NCBI GenBank assembly: GCA_934636045.1
Contig: CAKTZP010000040.1
Span: forward strand, 1-14,862
From: an uncultured Oscillospiraceae bacterium
Lineage (GTDB): Bacteria > Bacillota > Clostridia > Oscillospirales > Oscillospiraceae
Length of the DNA: 14,862 bases
Reading direction: 5' to 3'
Part shown: in pieces, positions 1 through 5,511 of the stretch
Layout: each line of letters begins with the position of its first letter
Position numbering within the stretch: position 1 is the stretch's first letter
Program-made: the position numbers and the translations under genes
Notes under the pieces: generated by a model
The model's input: the letters and a program-made list of their open reading frames with translations, nothing else
Databases searched by the model: none
Told to the model about the DNA's origin: nothing

Positions 1-102
1 GTTCAGAATACTCTGTTTTTGCAAATCAAAACGCAGAGAGCAAAAATCCATTAAAATGGGAGCCGATTTTGACGGTTACGGACTTTTTTGACAGTCTGCG
101 CA

Positions 103-133
103 CCGAACGGTTTTTCCGTTCGGCGCTCTTTTT
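103..133 (+). terminator. Intrinsic terminator, plus-strand sense, in a 133-nt gene-free left edge
   Basis: A perfect 8-bp stem CCGAACGG / CCGTTCGG with a TTTTT loop (103-123) is followed within six bases by TTTTT (129-133) on the plus strand. It probably ends a plus-strand gene lying left of the window. It also sits just past the stop of the convergent Nudix gene and may block read-through from that side, although the minus-strand exit lacks a close U tract. I see no gene in positions 1-133. Confidence 0.7.
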
Positions 134-640
134 CTACTTTAATATATCCCGAAGCATCGGCTCTACGACGGCAAAGCGCTCCACATCCGGCTGCGCCACA
201 ATGCCGCGCGCAATCATCCCGTCAAACTCCTTCCGCGTGACCCAGCGCGCATCGCAGGTCTCGCCGGGCTGAAAACGGATATTCTCCAGCGCAACGTCCC
301 GGCGCAGCAGATATGTATCGGCAATCCACGTTCGGCGCACCGTGGTCGCAAGGAATTCAAATTCCTCCTCCCGCGCCGCAATGCCGGTTTCCTCGAAAAG
401 CTCACGCCGGATGGCCTGACGGCTCGTCTCGCCCGCGACGGCGGAGCCGCCTGTATTTTCCCAGAGATTCGGGTACGTCTCCTTTTCCGGCGAGCGCTTG
501 GTCAGCAGCAGCTGTCCGGCGGTATTCACCACCCAAACGAACGCGATCAGATGGTACTCGCCCGGCCGCAGCGGCCTGCCGCGCAGGTGCTTCCGTCCCA
601 GCGGCCGCCGCGCCGCGTCATAAACATCCCAATATTCCAT
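134..640 (-). CDS. Nudix hydrolase, YfcD-like
   Basis: A small cytoplasmic Nudix-fold hydrolase that would cleave a nucleoside-diphosphate-linked or other pyrophosphate substrate; the true substrate cannot be read from sequence. The full Nudix box GX5EX7REXXEEXG is intact (GGSAVAGE, then RELFEETGI, about residues 64-87). The N-terminus MEYWDVYDAARRPLG is typical of the YfcD/IPP-isomerase-like branch, and the length of 168 aa is normal. I chose ATG at 640 because GGAG (652-649) lies 8 nt upstream. A GTG at 649 in the same frame would add three residues and overlaps the mntP stop as GTGA. Either start implies translational coupling to mntP, so the two are probably co-transcribed. There is no obvious functional link to manganese. 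Family assignment is secure; specificity is unknown. Confidence 0.9.
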   Translation of the reverse strand: MEYWDVYDAARRPLGRKHLRGRPLRPGEYHLIAFVWVVNTAGQLLLTKRSPEKETYPNLWENTGGSAVAGETSRQAIRRELFEETGIAAREEEFEFLATTVRRTWIADTYLLRRDVALENIRFQPGETCDARWVTRKEFDGMIARGIVAQPDVERFAVVEPMLRDILK

Positions 641-645
641 TTCTG

Positions 646-1203
646 TCACTCCAGCAGATGCTCTATGAGGATCTTAATTCCCATCAGGATCAGGATCACG
701 CCGCCCAGCAGCTCAGCCTTGGCGCGGTATTTGTTTCCGAATACGTTGCCGATCTTGAGACCCGCAGCAGAAAACAGAAACGTCGTTGCGCCGGAAATGG
801 CAATTGCGATCCAGATGTTCGTCTGCGTCATCGCAAAGGTCACGCCCGTCGCCAGCGCGTCAATGCTGGTTGCCAGCGCCAGCGGCAGCATTGTCTTGAC
901 GCCAAAGGACGCATTTTCCTTCTCATCGCCGCCCGTCAGCGCCTCGCGGATCATGTTCGCCCCGATGAGCGCCAGCAGTGTAAAAGCGATCCAGTGGTCA
1001 AAGCGCCGGATGTACTCGGCAAAGGAGCTGGCCAAAATGAATCCCAGCAGCGGCATCAGCGCCTGAAATCCGCCGAAATACGTGCCGACGATCAAGCTGT
1101 GCCGCACCTGCAGTGACTTGACGGACAAGCCCTTGCCGATTGACACCGCAAACGCATCCATTGACAGCGCGATTCCCGTAATAATCAGGTCAAGTATCCC
1201 CAT
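646..1203 (-). CDS. mntP: Putative manganese efflux pump MntP
   Basis: A six-helix inner membrane exporter of Mn2+ (MntP/YebN family), which protects the cell from manganese excess. The 185-residue protein has the two-fold MntP repeat: the first half carries SMDAF with Asp16, the second half carries TSIDALATG with Asp115, and these membrane-embedded acidic residues are the family hallmark. The reading frame extends upstream to 1296, but that would place translation start inside the promoter, so ATG at 1203 (MGILDLIITGIALSMDAF) is the start. It is preceded by GGGAGG about 12 nt away and by a GGAG almost touching the ATG. The gene heads a two-gene unit with the Nudix gene. mntP genes often sit behind a yybP-ykoY Mn2+ riboswitch; I could not find one in the roughly 77-nt leader. 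Confidence 0.92.
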   Translation of the reverse strand: MGILDLIITGIALSMDAFAVSIGKGLSVKSLQVRHSLIVGTYFGGFQALMPLLGFILASSFAEYIRRFDHWIAFTLLALIGANMIREALTGGDEKENASFGVKTMLPLALATSIDALATGVTFAMTQTNIWIAIAISGATTFLFSAAGLKIGNVFGNKYRAKAELLGGVILILMGIKILIEHLLE

Positions 1204-1286
1204 ACTCCAACATTTCCTCCCAGCCGCCCTGCCGGGTCGTCCAAAGCACCCCGCCGCGGCAAACGCTCGTTCGCACTGATTTTTAA

Positions 1287-1315
1287 ATTTTACCATGCTT
1301 CCGAAGGAAAATCAA
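1287..1315 (-). promoter_or_regulatory. Promoter of mntP-Nudix unit
   Basis: Minus strand reads TTGATT (1315-1310), a 17-nt spacer, then TAAAAT (1292-1287), close to the sigma-A consensus. The predicted transcript start is near 1280, giving a leader of about 77 nt before ATG 1203. The leader contains a small inverted repeat (GCGAACG / CGTTTGC) but no recognisable riboswitch core. The promoter position rules out translation from the far upstream in-frame codon at 1296. Confidence 0.65.
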
Positions 1316-1580
1316 CCACCTTCCTCTGTTTCCGCATTTTTCCTGTTGTCACAGGGCTCCTTCTGTCCACTCTGCTCGAGAACAATCGGATGGCTTCCGC
1401 CGAGCCGTCTCGTATGCCGCAAAGCGATCGCAAAGAAATTGATTTCTATTATGATAATGCGCTGTACAGGGCGCCAATCGTCCCCGCGCGGGTCTTGTCA
1501 GAAATTGCCGCTGCATAATCTCCCTTTTTCGGCAAACAATACCCCTGTACAATTCATGCACAAGAGGGAGATTTTTGAAT
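1316..1580. other. Intergenic stretch between divergent mntP promoter and abrB fragment
   Basis: This stretch of about 265 nt holds no gene I can support. Near its right end is a weak plus-strand promoter candidate for the abrB fragment (TTTTTC at 1525-1530, 17 nt, TACAAT at 1548-1553), whose -35 is poor. An inverted repeat AATCTCCC (1517-1524) / GGGAGATT (1566-1573) places the abrB ribosome binding site in one arm, which could fold over it if the transcript starts far enough upstream. Confidence 0.3.
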
Positions 1581-1775
1581 ATGAAAGCTACTGGCATCGT
1601 CCGCCGCATCGACGACCTCGGCCGCGTCGTCATTCCCAAGGAAATCCGCCGCACCCTCCGTATCCGCGAGGGCGACCCGTCATTGATGACATGGACACAG
1701 CGGGAAAAATTCTGTATTGCCCTCAGCGATTTCGCCAAACGGCAGGGCTGGAATTCGTACATAGTGACGAATTGA
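1581..1775 (+). pseudogene. AbrB/SpoVT-family transcription regulator fragment (N-terminus only)
   Basis: The first 33 codons (MKATGIVRRIDDLGRVVIP, then KEIRRTLRIREGDP) are a textbook start of the SpoVT/AbrB swapped-hairpin DNA-binding domain. At the point where the family continues with a LEIF/LEIY-like strand (about 1680), the sequence changes to an unrelated tail of 31 residues that I do not recognise. The normal DNA-binding domain needs about 50 residues, and SpoVT proteins are about 180, so this 64-residue product should not fold as a complete domain. A ribosome binding site (AGGGAG, 1565-1570) and an ATG start remain. The frame two bases on after the junction also looks coding-like up to a TAG at 1799-1801, so the junction may join two gene remnants. 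I call it a broken gene; a short expressed protein remains possible. Confidence 0.7.
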
Positions 1776-1801
1776 TTGCAAAAAAGCGTCCCAAACCATA
1801 G

Positions 1802-1870
1802 GATATGCTCCCTCCTCTTGATGAAACAGTGAAAAGAATTCACTGAACATCAAGAGGGGGGGAGCATATC
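1802..1870 (+). terminator. Long hairpin between convergent genes, likely terminator
   Basis: The arms GATATGCTCCCTCCTCTTGATG (1802-1823, imperfect) and 1848-1870 pair over 22 positions with one bulged G. An inner perfect 7-bp stem CAGTGAA / TTCACTG (1827-1833, 1839-1845) with a 5-nt loop extends the structure to about 29 bp. On the plus strand it is followed by ATTTTTATA, a usable U tract. It starts 10 nt beyond the ribokinase stop on the other strand, so it may end both convergent transcripts. Its length is more than an ordinary terminator needs, so a palindromic repeat or MITE remnant is an alternative; no clear target-site duplication is seen. Confidence 0.6.
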
Positions 1871-1879
1871 ATTTTTATA

Positions 1880-2824
1880 CTATAGCTTCTTTTCTTTTTC
1901 ATGCTCCGATAATAAGCTTACAGCCTCAGCTTCCGTTGGTATCGACAAAAGTGCCCCCTTTCGGGATACTGTAATTGCGGCAGCTGCATTTGCAAATGCG
2001 ATACTCTTTGCAAGGCTTTCTCCCCGGCAGAGCCGAGCGCATATGGCCGCATTGAATGTGTCGCCTGCTGCCGTTGAGTCTACTGCTTTGATCTTCAGCG
2101 CCGGAAACAGTTCTCCGTGTTTGCCGTCATAGAGATACGCACCGTGCTCCCCAAGCTTCAAAAGCACATACTGCGGAGACGCCTTTTGAAAAATATATTC
2201 CGAAGCACGACGCGCTGTTGATGCATCTGTAACCCGAATCCCTGTGATTGCGTAGGTTTCGGCCTCATTCGGGCTAATAATCATAATCCCGCAGAATTTT
2301 TCCAGAGGTACCTTCATGGCAGGTCCCGCATCCAAAAATACCGGAATTCCATGTGCTTTTGCAATTTGATAGGCTTCAATTGCCGTCTGCATTGGCATTT
2401 CCAATTGCATTAAAACCATGTCCGGTTTTTCATTTTCCAGAATTTCTGGAATCCCATTTGCAGTTAGCGCCATGTTTGCGCCGGGAATTCCGTAAAGGCG
2501 GGATTTTCCGTTGTTGTCTGCGCAGATAACCGCCATTCCGGTTTGGGCCTCATTGTTGATTTGAACATGCTTGATGTTTATCTCATGACGCTTCAGCGCA
2601 TCAAGCAGCAGCGTTCCATTGCGGTCATCTCCGACACAGCCGACCAGCATTGCCTCTGCTCCGAGCTTTGCCAGAGCCGCCGCCTGATTTGCCCCTTTCC
2701 CGCCGGGAGCATAGGCATAATTGCTGCACTGCACCAGCTCTCCAAATTCAGGAACCTTATCGGCTCCGTACAGTGTAAGATCCATATTTAAGCTTCCGAC
2801 TACCAAAACCCTTGGTGTTTTCAA
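1880..2824 (-). CDS. rbsK: Ribokinase, PfkB family
   Basis: A cytoplasmic sugar kinase that converts ribose and ATP to ribose 5-phosphate. The 314 residues include SLNMD (11-15, sugar contact), the PfkB signature GGKGANQA (41-48), a KLGEHGAYL strand (223-231) and the catalytic anion-hole motif DSTAAGDTF (249-257) with base Asp255. The AAGD form is typical of ribokinases rather than fructokinases. I chose the TTG start at 2824 because GGAGGG (2837-2832) lies 7 nt upstream and the protein then begins at the first strand, KTPRVLVVGS; the earlier in-frame TTG at 2866 has no ribosome binding site. It lies 65 nt after the lacI-type gene with no terminator between them, so they form one operon. Together with the divergent nucleoside hydrolase it would use the ribose released from nucleosides. 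A related nucleoside or other pentose kinase is the main alternative. Confidence 0.88.
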   Translation of the reverse strand: MKTPRVLVVGSLNMDLTLYGADKVPEFGELVQCSNYAYAPGGKGANQAAALAKLGAEAMLVGCVGDDRNGTLLLDALKRHEINIKHVQINNEAQTGMAVICADNNGKSRLYGIPGANMALTANGIPEILENEKPDMVLMQLEMPMQTAIEAYQIAKAHGIPVFLDAGPAMKVPLEKFCGIMIISPNEAETYAITGIRVTDASTARRASEYIFQKASPQYVLLKLGEHGAYLYDGKHGELFPALKIKAVDSTAAGDTFNAAICARLCRGESLAKSIAFANAAAAITVSRKGALLSIPTEAEAVSLLSEHEKEKKL

Positions 2825-2889
2825 TTTTTCTCCCTCCAAATTCTTTTTATGAAAGCCGCAGGACAAGGCACGATCGCCAATCTTGTACC

Positions 2890-3909
2890 TTATAGCTTGC
2901 GAATCACCAGCTCCGGATCAATCATTTCATCCTTATATGCCTTCTGCGGGAAAGCAACCCGGCTGATTAGCTTTTCGATTGCCTGTTCCCCCATTCTGCG
3001 GATATTGCGCTCGATGTAATTAAACGGCCACCCCAGCTCATCCAAGGTATCCAAGCGGTCAAAGCCAATGCAGGCAATATCCTCGTTTAATGTCAGATGC
3101 GCCTGTGCCAGCGCCTTCAAAAAGCCGATGCTTGTGAAGTTATTGCAGGTCAGCACCGCCGTCGGACGGTCTTGCATTTGCAGGCATTTTTGGCTGAGCT
3201 CATATGATTTTTCGATGCTGTAATCGCCAAAGAACATGTACCGCTCATCCGCCTCAAGATTGCAGGCACACAGTGCGTCCAAGTAGCCGTTCTGCCGTTC
3301 TCTTGCAAGCACGCGATCCAAGCCGGCATTGATAATGCCAATCTTTTTATGCCCCGCCTTTGCCATACGTTGAACGGCAAGATATGCTCCTTTGTAGTTG
3401 TTGAAATAAACACCCTCTGAATTTGGGAGATTCTCAAGCCTTCGGTCAAGAAACACAATCGGCGCGTCTAAGTCCTTCAAATGCTTTTTTATGCGCTGAA
3501 AAGCCTCCGGCGTCTGCGTATAGTCAATGGCCGGTGTATAGATCAAGCCCTTGATTCGGTAATCCCGCATGCTTTCCAGCGCTTTTTCATCGTTTTCTCG
3601 CTTGTTGCCGGAATTGAAGCAAATCATTGTTAAGTTGTTTCGGGAAATTGTTTCAGAGACGACCTTCAGAATTTCTCCAAAAAAGGGGTTCTCGATTTCC
3701 GGGATCAGCACACCGACGATGTTTGACTCGTTTTTGGAGAGAATTCTCGCCATGGAAGACGGCGTGTAATCATATTTATTGATTACATTCATGACCCTCT
3801 CCCGTGTCTCCGCCTTCACCGAATCCGCGGAATTGAGTACGCGGGAGACCGTCGCCTTCGACACGCCCGCTTTTTCTGCGATTTCGCTGATCGTCAGTTT
3901 CCTTGTCAT
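2890..3909 (-). CDS. LacI-family transcriptional regulator of the nucleoside/ribose cassette
   Basis: A 339-residue repressor with the standard layout: helix-turn-helix at residues 6-26 (TISEIAEKAGVSKATVSRVLN), hinge around residues 50-60 (PSSMARILSK), then a periplasmic-binding-protein-like effector domain beginning NIVGVLIPEIENPFF. ATG 3909 is preceded by GGAGG (3921-3917) at 7 nt; an upstream in-frame TTG at 3942 lies at the transcription start region and inside or beside an operator, so it is not used. It is transcribed with the ribokinase. The promoter carries an operator just past its -10, predicting autorepression. The effector is probably ribose, a nucleoside or a ribose phosphate, by context only. 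Confidence 0.93.
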   Translation of the reverse strand: MTRKLTISEIAEKAGVSKATVSRVLNSADSVKAETRERVMNVINKYDYTPSSMARILSKNESNIVGVLIPEIENPFFGEILKVVSETISRNNLTMICFNSGNKRENDEKALESMRDYRIKGLIYTPAIDYTQTPEAFQRIKKHLKDLDAPIVFLDRRLENLPNSEGVYFNNYKGAYLAVQRMAKAGHKKIGIINAGLDRVLARERQNGYLDALCACNLEADERYMFFGDYSIEKSYELSQKCLQMQDRPTAVLTCNNFTSIGFLKALAQAHLTLNEDIACIGFDRLDTLDELGWPFNYIERNIRRMGEQAIEKLISRVAFPQKAYKDEMIDPELVIRKL

Positions 3910-3928
3910 TCTAACGCCTCCGTTTTTT

Positions 3929-3940
3929 GGAACCGGTTTC
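3929..3940. promoter_or_regulatory. LacI-type operator O1 (lacI-proximal)
   Basis: GGAACCGGTTTC is a 12-bp near-palindrome around a central CCGG, the classic shape of a LacI-family site. It begins about 10 nt beyond the -10 of the lacI-rbsK promoter, so bound repressor would cover the start of transcription. It matches O2 at 11 of 12 positions. Confidence 0.72.
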
Positions 3941-3949
3941 AATATCTAC

Positions 3950-3978
3950 ACTATACAAATCCTCACCTGCTTTGTCAA
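3950..3978 (-). promoter_or_regulatory. Promoter of lacI-rbsK
   Basis: Minus strand carries a perfect -35 TTGACA (3978-3973), a 17-nt spacer and TATAGT (3955-3950). Predicted transcript start is near 3943, right beside operator O1 (3929-3940). This is the closest match to the sigma-A consensus in the window, which suggests that repression rather than activation sets its output. Confidence 0.82.
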
Positions 3979-4026
3979 CGGGAGAATGGAACTTTGGTAA
4001 TATTGCAATAAAATCAAAGCGATCAT

Positions 4027-4055
4027 TTGTGCAAAGTGCAGATTTCTTTTATGGA
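4027..4055 (+). promoter_or_regulatory. Tentative promoter of the nucleoside hydrolase gene
   Basis: TTGTGC (4027-4032), a 17-nt spacer and TATGGA (4050-4055) is a weak match, three of six in each box. Its position is what supports it: operator O2 follows three bases later and would cover the start point, mirroring the arrangement on the other side. The leader to GTG 4152 would be about 90 nt. Confidence 0.3.
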
Positions 4056-4058
4056 TTT

Positions 4059-4070
4059 GGTACCGGTTTC
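4059..4070. promoter_or_regulatory. LacI-type operator O2 (hydrolase-proximal)
   Basis: GGTACCGGTTTC matches O1 (GGAACCGGTTTC) at 11 of 12 positions and lies in the same orientation, 130 bp away centre to centre. The pair occupies the divergent region between the lacI gene and the nucleoside hydrolase. Repressor bound here would block the hydrolase promoter, and repressor at both sites could form a loop. Confidence 0.68.
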
Positions 4071-4151
4071 ACTATTTTTGTTGTTATCTATTGTACAAAC
4101 GGATGTGCTATATTCAGTACGGCAGAAAACAAACAAGAAGGAGGGCTCCTT

Positions 4152-5126
4152 GTGCGAAAGATAATTATCGACACCGATCTTTGCTCTGATGATGCTGCAG
4201 CCGTTCTCTTGGCGCTGACGGATGAAAATACAGAGGTTCTGGCCATTACGACAGTTTCCGGCGGCGTCTCCCTTGCGCAGGCAACAAAAAATGCGCTGAT
4301 GACCTGTGAAATTGTCGGTGCAGAGGTTCCGGTCTATTGCGGTGCGAAAAAGGGCTTGTTCCGCGACCCCTTTGTCACAACCGCAATCCACGGCACCGAC
4401 GGCATGGGCGACTGTGGCCTGATCCATCCGCTCACCCACGCCAGAGAAGGAATCGATGCCTGCGATGCAATTCTTCAATTCGTACGTGCGCACCCATATG
4501 AAATCGATTTGATTGCATTGGCGCCAGTAACCAACATCGGTCTTGCCATTCTGAAAGACCGTGACAGCATGAACAAGCTGCGCAGCATCACCGTCATGGG
4601 CACCGCCGGCTTCGGCCCCGGGAATATCACGCCTGTCGCAGAGGCAAATGTGTTTACAGATGCGGAAAGCTTTGATTTGCTTCTCTCCCTGGATGTTCCA
4701 ACGGACATTCTCGGCTTTGACCTCGGAATTGGCGATTCCGCTTTTTCAGAGGAAGAGCTCCGCGAGTTGGAGGCCTCCGGTGCACCGGCTGCGGTGTATG
4801 TCGCAAAGGCAGGCAGCAAGCTGCTGCAGCACAACAAGAAATTAAAAGGCGAAGGCATGATCGACATCTGTGACGGTGTTGCAATGGGCTGCTACCTATG
4901 GCCGGAGCTTGTGCTGGAAAAGGTGCCTTGTGCCGCCCGAGTCATTTGCACCGGGGATGCCTACGGACAGGTTATCTTCTATACTGAGCAGTGGCAAGCC
5001 ATTATGAAAAATGTCAAGCTTGCATTTGACTTCGCAAAAAACCGCTGCAATGTGTTTACCGGAATTGATTCTGCAAAATTTAAGGAAAAGGTAAAAAAGG
5101 CACTGACGAAAGCACGTTCTTCGTGA
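4152..5126 (+). CDS. Nucleoside hydrolase (inosine/uridine-preferring family)
   Basis: A Ca2+-dependent N-glycosidase that splits a ribonucleoside into free base and ribose. The protein is 324 aa with start GTG 4152 behind AAGGAGGG (4138-4145). The N-terminal Ca2+ motif is DTDLCSDDA (Asp9, Asp13, Asp14 in the DxxxDD spacing). HGTDGMGD (80-87), LAPVTNIGLA (123-132) and GNITPVAEAN (157-166, sugar-binding Asn and Glu) follow the family order. The last Ca2+ ligand is Asp241. In well-studied inosine-uridine hydrolases a catalytic His precedes that Asp; here it is Cys240, a feature described for a separate subgroup, so base preference may differ. It has no signal peptide, so it is cytoplasmic. It is divergent from lacI-rbsK with shared operators; the released ribose is a natural substrate for the kinase. 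No transporter lies beside it. Confidence 0.92.
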   Translation: MRKIIIDTDLCSDDAAAVLLALTDENTEVLAITTVSGGVSLAQATKNALMTCEIVGAEVPVYCGAKKGLFRDPFVTTAIHGTDGMGDCGLIHPLTHAREGIDACDAILQFVRAHPYEIDLIALAPVTNIGLAILKDRDSMNKLRSITVMGTAGFGPGNITPVAEANVFTDAESFDLLLSLDVPTDILGFDLGIGDSAFSEEELRELEASGAPAAVYVAKAGSKLLQHNKKLKGEGMIDICDGVAMGCYLWPELVLEKVPCAARVICTGDAYGQVIFYTEQWQAIMKNVKLAFDFAKNRCNVFTGIDSAKFKEKVKKALTKARSS

Positions 5127-5196
5127 CCTGCCGCCGATTCTGCCCGTGCCAATGGTTGGCGGACGTACGCTCCGGGGAGCAGCCTGTTTGAAAAAA

Positions 5197-5247
5197 CGAA
5201 GGAGACCGCCTCCTTACGAAGCGCCTCCTTCGAGATGGTATTTTTTT
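5197..5247 (+). terminator. Terminator candidate after the nucleoside hydrolase
   Basis: CGAAGGAG (5197-5204) pairs with CTCCTTCG (5225-5232), and seven T residues run near 5241-5247 on the plus strand. An alternative shorter stem AAGGAG / CTCCTT exists inside the left half. The distance between stem and T run (about 8 nt) is longer than ideal, so efficiency is uncertain. Confidence 0.5.
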
Positions 5248-5289
5248 GTGTGCCGCCTTTCCTAATAACGGGAAAAATTGAATACGCAA

Positions 5290-5325
5290 ACGTGCAGCTG
5301 TCTCCCCCCGGAGGCAGCTGCACGT
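5290..5325. terminator. Very stable palindromic hairpin, possible terminator
   Basis: ACGTGCAGCTG (5290-5300) is perfectly repeated in reverse as CAGCTGCACGT (5315-5325). Adding a T-G pair and CTCC / GGAG gives a stem of about 16 bp around a CCCC loop. Plus-strand exit is GGCTTTATG and minus-strand exit is TTGCGTATTCAATTTTT, so neither U tract is strong. It isolates the nucleoside cassette from the kinase operon. Positions 5127-5400 hold no gene besides these two hairpins. Confidence 0.5.
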
Positions 5326-5400
5326 GGCTTTATGGGGCTAAGTCGTCCGATCTTGCCTTAAAAACAATCGAAAGGTTTTGATCCGGAGGAACGACCCAGT

Positions 5401-5435
5401 GCAAAAATTTACAACAGTACGGCAAAAATGCACAA
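5401..5435 (+). repeat. Pair of direct repeats, likely activator binding sites
   Basis: GCAAAAATTTACAA (5401-5414) and GCAAAAATGCACAA (5422-5435) share the pattern GCAAAAATNNACAA exactly and are spaced 21 bp apart, two helical turns. They end about 30 bp upstream of the extended -10 of the histidine kinase gene. Tandem, same-face direct repeats just upstream of a promoter that lacks a -35 are the usual target layout for AraC-type activators; the response regulator encoded by this operon is of that type. Confidence 0.5.
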
Positions 5436-5464
5436 GCAATCGCTGGTAGTGTGGTAGGATTTTA

Positions 5465-5473
5465 TGATATAAT
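5465..5473 (+). promoter_or_regulatory. Extended -10 promoter of the kinase/regulator operon
   Basis: TGATATAAT is a perfect TGnTATAAT extended -10 element. At the 16-18 nt position upstream there is only GGTAGT or CTGGTA, so no real -35. The start would be near 5480 with a leader of about 32 nt. The missing -35 fits dependence on an activator bound at 5401-5435. Confidence 0.65.
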
Positions 5474-5511
5474 GTACATATCCAAACCGAAATGCTGCGA
5501 GGATTTGTGTA

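Noticed and set aside
313..1116. Long plus-strand open frame (267 codons) across the Nudix and mntP genes
   Set aside because: It runs antisense to two genes with clear family motifs, is rich in Arg, Pro and Ala with no recognisable domain, and has no ribosome binding site: a shadow of GC-rich third positions.
1204..1320. yybP-ykoY Mn2+ riboswitch before mntP
   Set aside because: I looked for the conserved core helices and purine-rich loops in the leader and did not find them; the transcribed leader appears too short.
4108..4115. TATATT as a -10 for the nucleoside hydrolase gene
   Set aside because: No acceptable -35 exists at 16-18 nt upstream; the candidate adjoining operator O2 is also weak but better placed.
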